Source: Sulfurisoma sediminicola
GTDB lineage: Bacteria > Pseudomonadota > Gammaproteobacteria > Burkholderiales > Rhodocyclaceae
Direction of reading: 5' to 3'
DNA length: 64,000 nucleotides
Assembly: GCF_003865015.1 (NCBI RefSeq)
Contig: NZ_BHVV01000001.1
Span: forward strand, 248,001-312,000
Positions 48,907 through 58,897 of the stretch are shown here, in pieces. The notes beneath the pieces were generated by a model, which worked only from the letters and a program-made list of their open reading frames with translations, made no database searches and was not told where the DNA came from. A program made the position numbers and the translations under genes. The first letter of the stretch is position 1. Every line of letters begins with the position of its first letter.

Positions 48907-51561
48907 ATGCCCTGTTCCACAGACGTCGCCGCCTGTTCGCGCTATCTTGGCCGACTGTTTGCCGCGCGCCCCGAAATCGCCGCCGAAATCGCGGCGAAAA
49001 TCGACGCGCCGGTCACCGCGACGGAGATGCGCGGCTGGCTCGCGACCGAAGCCCTGACCGACGACAGCATCAAGCCGGCCTTGCGCCGCCTCAAGCAGCG
49101 CGCCTACGCCCGCGTCGCCGCCCGCGACCTCGGCGGCCGCGCCCATCTGGCCGAAGTCACCGAGTGCATGAGCTCGATCGCCGAAATCGCCATCGAAACC
49201 GCGCTGGCGGTGCTGCGCGATGCCCTGACCGCCCGCTACGGGGTGCCGCGCAACGGCCAGGGAGAGGAACAGAAACTGATCGTTGTCGGCATGGGCAAGC
49301 TCGGCGGGCGCGAACTCAACGTCTCCTCCGACATCGACCTGATCTTCGTCTACCCCGAGGACGGCGATACGGATGGGGCGAAATCGATTTCCAATTTCGA
49401 GTTCTTCACGCGGCTGGGCAAGCAGCTGATCGCCGCCATCGGCGAAATCACCGGCGACGGCCAGGTCTTTCGCGTCGACATGCGGCTGCGGCCCAACGGC
49501 GACTCCGGGCCGCTGGTGTGCAGCTTCGACATGCTCGAGAACTACTTCATCACCCAGGGCCGCGAGTGGGAGCGCTACGCCTGGATCAAGGCACGGCCGC
49601 TGAGCGGCGGGCGCCTCGACGAACTGGAGAAGATCCGCCGGCCCTTCGTCTTCCGCAAGTATCTCGACTTCGGCACCATCAACGCCATGCGCGACCTGCA
49701 CGCGCAGATCCGCCGCGAGGTCGCGCGCAAGGACATGGCCACCAACATCAAGCTCGGTCCCGGCGGCATCCGCGAGATCGAGTTCATCGCCCAGGTGTTC
49801 CAGCTGATCCGCGGCGGCCGTGACCCCGCCTTGCAGATCAAGCCGACGCTGCAGGTGCTGAGCCTGCTGGCCGAACGCGGCCAGCTCGATATCGACACCG
49901 TGCTCGAACTCACCGCCGCCTACGACTTTTTGCGCCGGCTCGAACACCGCCTGCAGTACCTTGACGACGCCCAGACGCAGAACCTGCCGGACTCGGCGGA
50001 AGACCAGCAGACCATCGCCCGCGCCATGGGCTTCGCCAATTTCGAAGCGCTGGCGACCGAGCTCGACGACCATCGCCAGAACGTTTCGCGCCATTTCGAG
50101 GCCGTGTTCGCCGACCCCAACGAGGACAACCACGCCCTCGACGTCGTCTGGCACGGCGGCGAAGACGACCACCGTGCCGGCGAGTTCTCCCGGCTCGGCT
50201 ATCGTGATCCCGGCGCCGCCATCACGCGCCTCGACGCCATCCGCGGTGGCGTCCGCTACCAGCAGATGTCCGAGGCGACGCGCTCGAAGTTCGACGCGCT
50301 GGTGCCGCGCGTGATCGAGGCCGCCGCCGCCACGCCGGCGCCGGACGCGGCGCTGTCGCGCATCCTCGACCTGCTCGAGGCGGTCAGCCGCCGCGCCGCC
50401 TACCTCGCGCTGTTGCTGCAATACCCGCAGGCACTGCGGCAGGTCGCCAGCATCGCCGGCAGCTCGAGCTGGGCGGCCGAGTACCTGCGGCTGCACCCGG
50501 TGCTGCTCGACGAATTGCTCGACGCCCGCCTGCTCGAGGTCGCACCCGACTGGCCGGTGTTCCGCACCCAGCTCGATGCACAGCTCGACGCCGCCGAACC
50601 CGACACCGAGCGGCAGATGGACCTGATGCGCGAAGCCCACCACGCCCAGGTCTTCCGCCTGCTGGCGCAGGACATCGCCGGGCTGCTGACCGTCGAACGG
50701 CTTGCCGACCATCTGTCGGAGCTGGCCGACATCATGCTCGACCTGGCGATCCGCTACGCCTGGAAGAAGCTGCTGAAGAGGCACCGCGACGAGCCGCGCT
50801 TCGCCGTCGTCAGTTATGGCAAGCTCGGCGGCAAGGAACTCGGCTACGCCTCCGACCTGGACCTGATCTTCCTCTTCGACGACGACCACCCCGATGCCGC
50901 CGCCACCTACGCCAAGCTGGCCACCCGGCTCAACACCTGGCTATCGTCGCAGACCGCGGCCGGCCAGCTGTTCGAAACCGACCTGCGGCTGCGGCCCAAC
51001 GGCGACTCCGGCCTGATGGTGGTCTCGCTCGAGTCCTTCCGCCAGTACCAGCTCGAGTCGGCCTGGGTGTGGGAGCACCAGGCGCTGACCCGCGCCCGTT
51101 TCTCGGCCGGCGACGCGGCCATCGGCGCCCATTTCGAGAAGATCCGCTGCGAGATCCTGTGCAAGGGACGTGACCTCGCCAGCCTGCGCGAGGAAGTGCG
51201 GGGGATGCGGCAGAAGATGTATGAGGCCCATGCCGGCAAGTCCGAGCTGTTCGACCTCAAGCACGACCCCGGCGGCCTGATCGACGTCGAATTCATGGTG
51301 CAATATCTGGTCCTCGGCCACTCGGCCGGCCATTACGAACTGACCGCCAACAAGGGCAACATCGCGCTGCTGAAGCTTGCCGCCGAGGCCGGGTTGATTC
51401 CGGGCGGCCTCGCCGACCAGGTGCGCGACGCCTACCGCGACTACCGCCGCCTGCAGCATGGGCTGCGCCTCAACAACCTGCCCGCCCGCGTCGAAGCCGG
51501 CCCGATCGCCGATCGCATCGAGGCCGTGCGCGCGCTGTGGAACCATGTCTTTGGAGACTGA
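48907..51561 (+). CDS. glnE: Glutamine synthetase adenylyltransferase/deadenylase
   Basis: The 884-residue bifunctional enzyme adenylylates and deadenylylates glutamine synthetase in response to PII signalling. It has two nucleotidyltransferase domains, each with a GKLGG motif: GMGKLGGRELNVSSDIDLIFVY near residue 125 and YGKLGGKELGYASDLDLIFLFD near residue 640. The start ATG at 48907 is divergent from yhdP; the open frame further upstream (to 48751) is antisense to it. argJ follows after 6 bp. Confidence 0.97.
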   Translation: MPCSTDVAACSRYLGRLFAARPEIAAEIAAKIDAPVTATEMRGWLATEALTDDSIKPALRRLKQRAYARVAARDLGGRAHLAEVTECMSSIAEIAIETALAVLRDALTARYGVPRNGQGEEQKLIVVGMGKLGGRELNVSSDIDLIFVYPEDGDTDGAKSISNFEFFTRLGKQLIAAIGEITGDGQVFRVDMRLRPNGDSGPLVCSFDMLENYFITQGREWERYAWIKARPLSGGRLDELEKIRRPFVFRKYLDFGTINAMRDLHAQIRREVARKDMATNIKLGPGGIREIEFIAQVFQLIRGGRDPALQIKPTLQVLSLLAERGQLDIDTVLELTAAYDFLRRLEHRLQYLDDAQTQNLPDSAEDQQTIARAMGFANFEALATELDDHRQNVSRHFEAVFADPNEDNHALDVVWHGGEDDHRAGEFSRLGYRDPGAAITRLDAIRGGVRYQQMSEATRSKFDALVPRVIEAAAATPAPDAALSRILDLLEAVSRRAAYLALLLQYPQALRQVASIAGSSSWAAEYLRLHPVLLDELLDARLLEVAPDWPVFRTQLDAQLDAAEPDTERQMDLMREAHHAQVFRLLAQDIAGLLTVERLADHLSELADIMLDLAIRYAWKKLLKRHRDEPRFAVVSYGKLGGKELGYASDLDLIFLFDDDHPDAAATYAKLATRLNTWLSSQTAAGQLFETDLRLRPNGDSGLMVVSLESFRQYQLESAWVWEHQALTRARFSAGDAAIGAHFEKIRCEILCKGRDLASLREEVRGMRQKMYEAHAGKSELFDLKHDPGGLIDVEFMVQYLVLGHSAGHYELTANKGNIALLKLAAEAGLIPGGLADQVRDAYRDYRRLQHGLRLNNLPARVEAGPIADRIEAVRALWNHVFGD

Positions 51562-51567
51562 CCCGCC

Positions 51568-52809
51568 ATGCCCGTGAATCTTTCCGCCCCCACTCCCGAT
51601 TCGCTTCATCCCGTTCCCGGCGTGCGCTTGGGCTGTACGGAGGCCGGCATCCGCAAGGCCAACCGCCGCGACCTCACCCTCATCGAGCTCGCGCCGGGCA
51701 GCCGCGTCGCCGGCGTATTCACCCAGAACCGCTTCTGTGCAGCGCCGGTGCAGGTGTGCAAGAAGCATCTCGCCTCGGGCAGCATCCGCGCGCTCGTGAT
51801 CAACACCGGCGTCGCCAATGCCGGCACCGGCGAGCCGGGCCTGGCCGCATCCAATACCAGCTGCGCGGCCGTCGCCAAGCTGCTCGGCTGCGATGCGGCG
51901 CAGGTGCTGCCCTTCTCCACTGGCGTCATCATGGAACCGCTGCCGGTCGAGCGCATCGAGGCCGGCCTACCCGCCTGCCAGGCCGCGCTCAAGGCCGACG
52001 GCTGGTTCGAGGCCGCCCACGCCATCATGACCACCGACACGCTGGCCAAGGGCGCCTCGCGAAAAATCGGCGGCGGAGGCACGGCGATCACCGTCACCGG
52101 CATCAGCAAGGGCGCCGGCATGATCAAGCCCAACATGGCGACCATGCTCGGCTTCGTCGCCACCGACGCCGCGATCTCCCAGGCCCTGCTCGAGCGCCTC
52201 GTCGAGGAAGTCGCCGACGAATCGTTCAACTGCATCACCGTCGACGGCGACACCTCGACCAACGATTCCTTCGTGCTGATCGCCACCGGCCGGGCCGGCA
52301 ACGTCGAGATCGCCGACGCGGGCTCGCCCGCCTATGCCGAGTTGCGCGCGGCGGTCACCGCCGTGGCGCAGCGGCTCGCCCAGGCCATCGTCCGTGACGG
52401 CGAAGGCGCCACCAAATTCATCGAGATCGCCGTCGCCGGCGGCGCGACGAAGGCGGAGTGCAAGGCGGTCGGCTATGCCATCGCCCACTCGCCGTTGGTC
52501 AAGACCGCCTTCTTCGCCTCCGACCCCAACCTCGGCCGCATCCTCGGCGCCATCGGCAACGCCTGGGGCAACGACCCGGCGCTGCGCGACCTCGACGTGA
52601 CCGCGGTGAAACTCTGGCTCGGCGATGTCCTCGTCTCGGAAAACGGCGGCCGTGCCGCGAGCTACAAGGAGGAGGACGGCGCGCGCGTGATGGAGCCGGC
52701 GGAGATCACGATCCGCGTCGACCTCGGCCGCGGCCCGGCACAAGGCAAGGTGTGGACCTGCGACTTCTCCTACGACTACGTGAAGATCAACGCGGACTAT
52801 CGCTCCTAG
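51568..52809 (+). CDS. argJ: Bifunctional ornithine acetyltransferase/N-acetylglutamate synthase
   Basis: The 413-residue precursor self-cleaves before Thr in [10 protein letters not shown] into alpha and beta chains. It transfers the acetyl group from acetylornithine to glutamate in the cyclic arginine pathway. [26 protein letters not shown] and [14 protein letters not shown] are diagnostic. It ends in a family-like [13 protein letters not shown] 350-bp stretch with two hairpin elements follows. Confidence 0.97.
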   Translation: MPVNLSAPTPDSLHPVPGVRLGCTEAGIRKANRRDLTLIELAPGSRVAGVFTQNRFCAAPVQVCKKHLASGSIRALVINTGVANAGTGEPGLAASNTSCAAVAKLLGCDAAQVLPFSTGVIMEPLPVERIEAGLPACQAALKADGWFEAAHAIMTTDTLAKGASRKIGGGGTAITVTGISKGAGMIKPNMATMLGFVATDAAISQALLERLVEEVADESFNCITVDGDTSTNDSFVLIATGRAGNVEIADAGSPAYAELRAAVTAVAQRLAQAIVRDGEGATKFIEIAVAGGATKAECKAVGYAIAHSPLVKTAFFASDPNLGRILGAIGNAWGNDPALRDLDVTAVKLWLGDVLVSENGGRAASYKEEDGARVMEPAEITIRVDLGRGPAQGKVWTCDFSYDYVKINADYRS

Positions 52810-52835
52810 GATGGAACTCGACCGTTGGTGCGTCA

Positions 52836-52937
52836 TCGGGCCGGTGGGGTGCCCTGCGCTGCTCATGTCACCCGGCGCCGGCCTGCGGCCGTCGCCTCCT
52901 TCTTTACTTCGCTGCGCAGGGCACCCCACCGGCCCGA
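52836..52937 (-). repeat. Hairpin element a: 54-nt core with 24-bp perfect arms
   Basis: The left arm 52836-52859 is the exact reverse complement of 52914-52937. The core between them (52860-52913) read in reverse starts AGCGAAGT and ends GACATGAGCA, like element b. It lies in the 350-bp non-coding gap between argJ and the methyltransferase-like gene. Confidence 0.9.
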
Positions 52938-52985
52938 TCCAGAAACATCGTGGGTGTTTGGCCGCCGCTATACACCGGCGCGTCC

Positions 52986-53089
52986 CGCCAAGGGTGGGGG
53001 ATGGTCGACGCAGCGAAGTCAAGGAGGAGGGTCAGGCGCAGCCTGGCCCGGGGGACATGAGCAGCGTCGACCATCCCCCACCCTTGGCG
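52986..53089 (+). repeat. Hairpin element b: 52-nt core with 26-bp perfect arms
   Basis: The left arm 52986-53011 is the exact reverse complement of 53064-53089. The core (53012-53063) is homologous to that of element a in opposite orientation, but the arms differ from those of element a. Remaining parts of the gap (52938-52985, 53090-53159) show nothing recognisable. Confidence 0.9.
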
Positions 53090-53159
53090 CGCCCCACCCC
53101 GCGACGGACAGGGCGTTTCATGCATCGCCGGTGGCGCGAAGCGCCATGGGGCAACTGAA

Positions 53160-53783
53160 ATGGAACCGGTGTGGCTCGCGCTGGGCTGGCTGGCCTACGC
53201 TTTGCTCCATTCGATCTTGGCGAGTTTCTCCGTCAAGGCCTGGTTCGCGCGTCGCTGGCCTGCGGCCGCGCCCTGGTATCGACTCGGCTTCAACGTCGTC
53301 GCGACGGTCACCGCGCTGCCGCTGGCCTGGCTGATCTACGCGACGCCCGGCGAATGGCTATGGCGCTGGAGCGGCGGCTGGTGGTGGCTCGCCAACGGCC
53401 TCGCCCTCGCGGCGATCGCCGGCTTCCTCGTCTCGACCCGTGCCTACGACATGGACGAGTTCCTCGGCCTGCGGCAGATCCGCGAGCACGATCGCGCGAC
53501 CGCCGACCGCGAGGGCTTCACCCTGTCCTTCTTCCACCGCTTCGTCCGCCACCCCTGGTACTGCTTCGGTCTGGTGATCGTATGGACGCGCGACATGAAC
53601 GCCGCCTGGCTCGTCTCGGCCGTCGCCGTCACGCTCTATTTCGCGATCGGCTCCTGGTTCGAGGAACGCAAGCTGATCGCGATCCACGGCGATGCCTATC
53701 GTCGCTATCGCGAAAAAGTGCCGGCGCTGCTGCCGCTGCCGTGGAAATTCCTGACGGCCGAGGCAGCGAGAAACTGGCGCTAG
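53160..53783 (+). CDS. Isoprenylcysteine carboxyl methyltransferase-like membrane protein
   Basis: The 207-residue protein has about five hydrophobic segments. Its C-terminal signature is FVRHPWYCFGLVIVW ... TLYFAIGSWFEERKLIAIHG, followed by YRRYREKVPALLP. This is typical of the ICMT/phospholipid methyltransferase superfamily, which binds SAM at the membrane surface. The substrate is unknown. Its 3' end overlaps the convergent apaG stop by 4 bp. Confidence 0.82.
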   Translation: MEPVWLALGWLAYALLHSILASFSVKAWFARRWPAAAPWYRLGFNVVATVTALPLAWLIYATPGEWLWRWSGGWWWLANGLALAAIAGFLVSTRAYDMDEFLGLRQIREHDRATADREGFTLSFFHRFVRHPWYCFGLVIVWTRDMNAAWLVSAVAVTLYFAIGSWFEERKLIAIHGDAYRRYREKVPALLPLPWKFLTAEAARNWR

Positions 53784-54160
53784 TGCAGCGTGCGGGGCAT
53801 GGACAGCACGAATTCGGGAATCGGCGCCTCGAACTGGGTGCCGTCCTCGGCCACCATCTGGTAGCTGCCCTTCATCGTCCCCACCGGCGTCGCCAGCGCG
53901 CTGCCGCTGGTGTACTCGAAGTGCTCGCCCGGCTTCAGTAGCGGCTGGTGGCCGACGACGCCGAGGCCGCGCACTTCCTGCACCTTGCCGTCGGCATCGG
54001 TGATGATCCAGTGGCGCGAAATCAGCTGCGCCGGAACGCCGCCGGTATTGGTGATGGTGATGGTGTAGGCGAAGACGTAACGCGCGGCCGCCGGCTCGGA
54101 CTGGTCGGGGAGGTACTCGGTCGCGACCTCGACATGAATTTCGTGTAGTTTCTCTGCCAT
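53780..54160 (-). CDS. apaG: ApaG protein
   Basis: The 126-residue single-domain protein has an immunoglobulin-like fold. [53 protein letters not shown] and [14 protein letters not shown] are characteristic. ApaG binds divalent metals and nucleotides in some species; its role is unclear. The start at 54160 follows the family N terminus; a frame extension to 54214 is rejected. Confidence 0.95.
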   Translation of the reverse strand: MAEKLHEIHVEVATEYLPDQSEPAAARYVFAYTITITNTGGVPAQLISRHWIITDADGKVQEVRGLGVVGHQPLLKPGEHFEYTSGSALATPVGTMKGSYQMVAEDGTQFEAPIPEFVLSMPRTLH

Positions 54161-54296
54161 GGCATCGGCTCTCGCTGGGGCTGTCATTTCACACGAAAAG
54201 CCCGGCAGCCGCAACCGCGCCGATAGGCTAAAATCGTCTGCTCAAAATTTCCGCAATCCATCCAAGCATCCCACCAAGAATACCCAGGAGACAGCC

Positions 54297-54989
54297 ATGG
54301 CCAAACCCGCCTTCCGCATCGCCCCGAGCATCCTCTCGGCCAACTTCGCCAAACTCGGCGAGGAAGTCGACAACGTCCTCGCCTCCGGCGCCGACATCGT
54401 CCACTTCGACGTCATGGACAACCACTACGTGCCCAACCTCACCATCGGCCCGCTGGTGTGCGAGGCGCTGAAGAAGCACGGCGTCACCGCGCCCATCGAC
54501 GTGCACCTGATGGTCAAGCCGGTCGATCGCATCATCCCCGATTTCGCCAAGGCTGGCGCCAGCTACATCACCTTCCACCCGGAAGCCTCCGAGCACGTCG
54601 ACCGCACCATCGGCCTGATCAAGGAAAACGGCTGCAAGGCCGGCCTGGTGTTCAATCCCGCCACGCCGCTCGACGTCCTCGAGTACACCCTCGACAAGCT
54701 CGACATGGTGCTGCTGATGTCGGTGAACCCCGGCTTCGGCGGGCAGAAATTCATTCCCTACGTGCTCGACAAGGCCAGGAAGGTGCGCAAGATGATCGAC
54801 GAGCGCGGCCTCAACGTCAGCCTCGAGATCGACGGCGGCGTCGGCCCGGCCAACATCCTCGAAGTGGCCAGGGCCGGCGTCGACACCTTCGTCGCCGGTT
54901 CTGCCGTCTTCGGCGCCGGCAAGGACAGCGACCCGCAGCGCTACAACAGCATCATCGCCGCCATGCGCGCCGAACTGGCGAAGGCGTAA
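54297..54989 (+). CDS. rpe: Ribulose-phosphate 3-epimerase
   Basis: The 230-residue TIM-barrel enzyme interconverts ribulose-5-phosphate and xylulose-5-phosphate, needed for the Calvin and pentose phosphate pathways. [44 protein letters not shown] and [14 protein letters not shown] carry metal and catalytic residues. CCAGGAGACAGCC precedes the ATG. Its stop overlaps the gph start (TAATG). It could supply the Calvin-cycle epimerase, since no other copy is in the main cluster. Confidence 0.98.
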   Translation: MAKPAFRIAPSILSANFAKLGEEVDNVLASGADIVHFDVMDNHYVPNLTIGPLVCEALKKHGVTAPIDVHLMVKPVDRIIPDFAKAGASYITFHPEASEHVDRTIGLIKENGCKAGLVFNPATPLDVLEYTLDKLDMVLLMSVNPGFGGQKFIPYVLDKARKVRKMIDERGLNVSLEIDGGVGPANILEVARAGVDTFVAGSAVFGAGKDSDPQRYNSIIAAMRAELAKA

Positions 54990-55663
54990 TGGTTGCCGTC
55001 AAAGCCGTCCTTCTCGACCTAGACGGCACGCTGCTCGACACCGTCCTCGACCTCCACGCGGCGGCCAACGGCATGCAGCGCGACCTCGGCAATGCCGAGG
55101 TCGCCATCGAGGATATCCGCGCCTATGTTGGCCGCGGCATTCCCAACCTGGTCAAGCGCGTGCTCGCCGGCGTGCTCGAGGCCGCCGACGATCCGACGCC
55201 GCCGCCGGCCGACGCACTCGCGAGCTTCAAGAAGCACTACGAGCATTTCAACGGCCGCGCAGCCAAACCCTTCCCCGGCGTGATGGAGGGCGTCAGGGCG
55301 CTCAAGGCGATGGGCCTGCCGCTCGGCGTCATCACCAACAAGGCGCAGGCCTTCACGCTGCCGCTGCTGGAGCGCACCGGGCTCGCACCGTTCATGGACG
55401 TCGTCGTCAGCGGCGACATCCTGCCCAAACCGAAGCCCGATCCGATGCCGGTGATCTGGGCCTGCGGCCGCCTCGGCGTCTCGCCCGCCGACACGCTGCT
55501 GATCGGCGACTCGGTGCATGACTTCAAGGCCGGGCGCAGCGGCGGTTGCAAGGTGTTCCTCGTGCCCTACGGCTACAACGAGGGCCAGGACGTGCGCGGC
55601 CTCGACGCCGATGCTATAGTCGAAACTCTCTTCGACGCCGCACAGCTTGTCACCCGCGCATGA
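54989..55663 (+). CDS. gph: Phosphoglycolate phosphatase
   Basis: The 224-residue HAD hydrolase has LLDLDGTLLDTVLDL (motif I), GVITNKAQAF (motif II), LPKPKPDPMPV (motif III) and LIGDSVHDFKAGR (motif IV). It dephosphorylates 2-phosphoglycolate, the product of Rubisco oxygenation, and is known as cbbZ in autotrophs. Its stop overlaps the start of the trp leader peptide. The rpe-gph-trpE order is conserved in betaproteobacteria. Confidence 0.95.
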   Translation: MVAVKAVLLDLDGTLLDTVLDLHAAANGMQRDLGNAEVAIEDIRAYVGRGIPNLVKRVLAGVLEAADDPTPPPADALASFKKHYEHFNGRAAKPFPGVMEGVRALKAMGLPLGVITNKAQAFTLPLLERTGLAPFMDVVVSGDILPKPKPDPMPVIWACGRLGVSPADTLLIGDSVHDFKAGRSGGCKVFLVPYGYNEGQDVRGLDADAIVETLFDAAQLVTRA

Positions 55664-55728
55664 ACGTACTCCACACGACGAAAAAAGCCCATTGGGCGGA
55701 GGCTTGGCCCTGGCGCCCCTGGCGCTGA
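55660..55728 (+). CDS. trpL: trp operon leader peptide
   Basis: A 22-residue peptide begins MNVLHTTKKAHWAEAWPW and ends RPWR, with four tryptophans in its last twelve residues. This is the classic composition of an attenuation leader peptide. The start overlaps the gph stop (ATGA) and trpE begins 77 bp after its stop. The hairpin GCGCC-CCT-GGCGC at its end is followed by TGA and six T. Ribosome stalling at the Trp codons would control trpEGDC; the mechanism is inferred. Confidence 0.75.
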   Translation: MNVLHTTKKAHWAEAWPWRPWR

Positions 55729-55743
55729 TTTTTTGCCGCTCCC

Positions 55744-55778
55744 GCGCTGACATCGCCGTACCGCCAGCGCCGACTTTT
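55744..55778 (+). terminator. Putative trp attenuator hairpin
   Basis: GCGCTG (55744-55749) can pair with CAGCGC (55765-55770), followed by CGACTTTT. The competing segment GGCGCTG at the end of trpL (55721-55727) is complementary to CAGCGCC at 55765-55771, so mutually exclusive structures are possible. The 3' arm and T-run come from a dispersed repeat copy. Confidence 0.5.
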
Positions 55779-55779
55779 C
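55754..55779 (-). repeat. Dispersed repeat, short form, in the trp leader
   Basis: On the minus strand it reads GAAAAGTCGGCGC, TGGCGGT and ACGGCG. It lies between trpL and trpE and provides the T-run and the 3' arm of the putative attenuator. Confidence 0.75.
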
Positions 55780-55805
55780 GTTAGTGTTCCTGTAGTGGAG
55801 TCATC

Positions 55806-57293
55806 ATGACCGAGTCCGAATTCAACCGGTTGGCCGCCGAAGGCTACAACCGCATCCCCGTCACCCTCGATACCTTCGCCGACCTCGACACGCCGCTGTC
55901 GATCTATCTCAAGCTGGCCGGCGGACCCTATTCCTACCTGCTCGAATCGGTGCAGGGCGGCGAACGCTTCGGCCGCTATTCCTTCATCGGCCTCGCCAGC
56001 GGCACCCGCATCTCCGTCAGCGGCTCGACCATCCTGCTGCTCACCGGCAACCGCGTCGCCGAACGCCGCGAGCACACCAACCCGATGTCCTACATCTCGG
56101 AGTTCATGGCGCGCTTCAAGGTGCCGGACCTGAAGGGCCTGCCGCGCTTCTGCGGCGGCCTGGTCGGCGCCTTCGGCTACGACACGGTGCGCTTCATCGA
56201 GCCGAAACTCGACGGCGTGAGCAAGCCCGATCCGCTGGGCGTGCCGGACATCCTGCTGATGCTCTCCGAAGAGATCGCCATCGTCGACAATCTCTCGGGC
56301 AAACTTTCGCTGGTAGTCTTCGCCGAGCCCGGTTTCCCCGGCGCCTGGAAGCAGGCGCAGGTGCGGCTGAAGGAACTGCTGGCCAAGCTGCGCGAGCCGG
56401 TGACGATTCCACAGGACACGGTGGTCCCGAGCGAGCCGGCCGAGTCCGAGTTCGGCGAAGAAGCCTTCAAGGCCGCCGTGCTCAAGGCCAAGCAGTACAT
56501 CACCGACGGCGACGTGATGCAGGTGGTGCTCTCGCAGCGCATGAGCAAGCCCTACAAGGCCAGCCCGCTGGCGCTCTACCGGGCATTGCGCACGCTCAAC
56601 CCCTCACCCTACATGTTCTATTTCGACTTCGAGGACTTCCACGTCGTCGGCGCCTCGCCGGAGATCCTGGTGCGCCTCGACGACGAGGGGAAGGAACGCC
56701 GCATCACCCTGCGCCCGATCGCGGGAACGAGGAAGCGCGGCGCCACGCCCGAGGAAGACGCCGCGCTCGCCGCCGAGCTGCTCGCCGACGAAAAGGAGCG
56801 CGCCGAGCACCTGCAGCTGCTCGACCTCGGCCGCAACGACGTCGGCCGCGTCGCCAAGACCGGCAGCGTGAAAGTCACCGAGCAGTACGCCATCGAGCGC
56901 TATTCCCACGTCATGCACATCGTCTCCAATGTCGAGGGCACGCTGAAGGACGACGAGGGCCCGCTGTCGGTGCTCAAGGCCACCTTCCCCGCCGGCACAG
57001 TTTCCGGCGCGCCCAAGGTGCGGGCGATGGAGATCATCGACGAACTCGAGCCCACCAAGCGCGGCATCTACGCCGGCGCCGTTGGCTATCTCGGCTTCAA
57101 CGGCGACATGGACCTGGCGATCGCCATCCGCACCGCCGTCATCAAGGACGGCCGCATCTACGTCCAGGCCGGCGCCGGCATCGTCGCCGATTCCAACCCG
57201 GACGCCGAGTGGGAAGAGACGCGCAACAAGGCCCGCGCCCAGCTGCGTGCCGCCGAGATGGCCGAATCCGGCCTCGACACTCGCCTGGACTAA
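55806..57293 (+). CDS. trpE: Anthranilate synthase component I
   Basis: The 495-residue subunit converts chorismate to anthranilate with ammonia supplied by Trp[20 protein letters not shown] contains the LLES tryptophan-feedback motif. [43 protein letters not shown] and [18 protein letters not shown] are catalytic-core signatures. It is controlled by the upstream leader region. trpG follows after 10 bp. Confidence 0.98.
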   Translation: MTESEFNRLAAEGYNRIPVTLDTFADLDTPLSIYLKLAGGPYSYLLESVQGGERFGRYSFIGLASGTRISVSGSTILLLTGNRVAERREHTNPMSYISEFMARFKVPDLKGLPRFCGGLVGAFGYDTVRFIEPKLDGVSKPDPLGVPDILLMLSEEIAIVDNLSGKLSLVVFAEPGFPGAWKQAQVRLKELLAKLREPVTIPQDTVVPSEPAESEFGEEAFKAAVLKAKQYITDGDVMQVVLSQRMSKPYKASPLALYRALRTLNPSPYMFYFDFEDFHVVGASPEILVRLDDEGKERRITLRPIAGTRKRGATPEEDAALAAELLADEKERAEHLQLLDLGRNDVGRVAKTGSVKVTEQYAIERYSHVMHIVSNVEGTLKDDEGPLSVLKATFPAGTVSGAPKVRAMEIIDELEPTKRGIYAGAVGYLGFNGDMDLAIAIRTAVIKDGRIYVQAGAGIVADSNPDAEWEETRNKARAQLRAAEMAESGLDTRLD

Positions 57294-57303
57294 GGAGGCC
57301 GCC

Positions 57304-57870
57304 ATGTTGCTGATGATCGACAACTACGACTCCTTCACCTACAACCTGGTGCAGTATTTCGGCGAGCTTGGCGAGGACGTGCGCGTGTTTCGCAACGACG
57401 CCATCAGCCTCAAGGAAATCGCCGCGATGAATCCGGCGCGGCTGGTGATCTCGCCCGGCCCCTGCTCGCCGAAGGAGGCCGGTATCTCGGTCGCGGCGAT
57501 CCAGGAATTCGCCGGCAAGATCCCCATCCTCGGCGTCTGCCTCGGCCACCAGAGCATCGGCTATGCCTTCGGCGGCGAAATCGTCCATGCCAGGCAGATG
57601 ATGCACGGCAAGACCTCGCCGATCCACCACGCCGACAAGGGCGTGTTCCGCGGCCTGCCCAACCCGCTTACCGCCACGCGCTACCACTCGCTGGCGATCC
57701 GCCGCGACAGGCTGCCCGACTGTCTCGAGATCACCGCCTGGACCGACGACGGCGAAATCATGGGCGTGCGCCACAAGACGCTGGCGGTGGAAGGCGTGCA
57801 GTTCCATCCCGAATCGATCATGACCGAGCACGGCCACGACCTGCTGGCCAATTTCCTGAAAGGCGCCTGA
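57304..57870 (+). CDS. trpG: Anthranilate synthase component II, glutamine amidotransferase
   Basis: The 188-residue class I amidotransferase opens with [20 protein letters not shown] and has [12 protein letters not shown]. The nucleophile segment is [15 protein letters not shown], and the His/Glu of the triad lies in [13 protein letters not shown]. It may also serve p-aminobenzoate synthesis. It lies between trpE and trpD, 1 bp before the trpD start. AAGGAGGCCGCC precedes the ATG. Confidence 0.98.
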   Translation: MLLMIDNYDSFTYNLVQYFGELGEDVRVFRNDAISLKEIAAMNPARLVISPGPCSPKEAGISVAAIQEFAGKIPILGVCLGHQSIGYAFGGEIVHARQMMHGKTSPIHHADKGVFRGLPNPLTATRYHSLAIRRDRLPDCLEITAWTDDGEIMGVRHKTLAVEGVQFHPESIMTEHGHDLLANFLKGA

Positions 57871-57871
57871 G

Positions 57872-58897
57872 ATGATTACTCCGCAGGAAGCGCTCCAGCG
57901 CACCATCGAGCACCGCGAGATCTTCCACGACGAGATGCTGCACCTGATGCGGCTGATCATGAAGGGCGAGGTCTCGCCGGTGATGACCGCGGCCATACTC
58001 GCCGGCCTGCGCACCAAGAAGGAAACCATAGGCGAGATCGCCGCCGCCGCGACGGTGATGCGCGAGCTGTGCACCAAGGTCGTGGTGCCGAACAACAGGA
58101 ACTTCGTCGACATCGTCGGCACCGGCGGCGATGCCGCCCACACCTTCAACATCTCCACCGCCGCCGCCTTCGTCGCCGCGGCGGCCGGCGCCACCGTGGC
58201 CAAGCACGGCGGCCGCAGCGTCTCGTCGAAGTCCGGCAGCGCCGACGTGTTCGAGGCGCTCGGCGCGAAGATCGACCTCGGCGCGGCGCAGGTGGCGGAG
58301 TGCATCGAGGCGGTCGGCATGGGCTTCATGTTCGCGCCCAACCACCACCCGGCGATGAAGAACGTCGCGCCGGTGAGGAAGGAAATGGGCGTGCGCACCA
58401 TCTTCAACATCCTGGGGCCCCTGACCAACCCGGCCGGCGCGCCCAACACGCTGATGGGCGTGTTCCACCCCGACCTCGTCGGCATCCAGGTGCGCGTGAT
58501 GCAGCGCCTCGGCGCCGACCACGTGCTGGTGGTCTATGGCAAGGACGGCCTGGATGAAATCTCGCTCGGCGCCGCCACCATGGTCGGCGAGCTCAAGGAC
58601 GGCGAGATCCGCGAATACGAGATCCATCCCGAGGACTTCGGGATGCAGATGGTCTCCAACCGCGGCCTCAAGGTGGCCGACGCGGCCGAATCGAAGGCCA
58701 TGCTGCTCGGGGCCCTCGAAAACAAGCCCGGCCCCGCGCTGGAGATCGTCGCCTTCAATGCCGGCGCCGCGCTATACGCCGCCAACAAGGCCGCATCGAT
58801 CGGCGACGGCATCGCGCTGGCGCGCGAGACCATCGCCAGCGGCGCCGCGCGCCGCAAGGTCGACGCGTTCGTCCAGTTCACCAGGAAATTTTCGTGA
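57872..58897 (+). CDS. trpD: Anthranilate phosphoribosyltransferase
   Basis: The 341-residue enzyme transfers phosphoribose from PRPP to anthranilate. The PRPP-binding [21 protein letters not shown] and [21 protein letters not shown], plus [14 protein letters not shown], are diagnostic. Its stop overlaps the GTG start of trpC (GTGA), so the two are translationally coupled. Confidence 0.98.
   Translation: MITPQEALQRTIEHREIFHDEMLHLMRLIMKGEVSPVMTAAILAGLRTKKETIGEIAAAATVMRELCTKVVVPNNRNFVDIVGTGGDAAHTFNISTAAAFVAAAAGATVAKHGGRSVSSKSGSADVFEALGAKIDLGAAQVAECIEAVGMGFMFAPNHHPAMKNVAPVRKEMGVRTIFNILGPLTNPAGAPNTLMGVFHPDLVGIQVRVMQRLGADHVLVVYGKDGLDEISLGAATMVGELKDGEIREYEIHPEDFGMQMVSNRGLKVADAAESKAMLLGALENKPGPALEIVAFNAGAALYAANKAASIGDGIALARETIASGAARRKVDAFVQFTRKFS

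Noticed and set aside
52811-53158. Small proteins encoded in the argJ downstream gap
   Set aside because: All frames there read through the two inverted-repeat elements on both strands, giving matching peptides from the repeat symmetry rather than a conserved gene.
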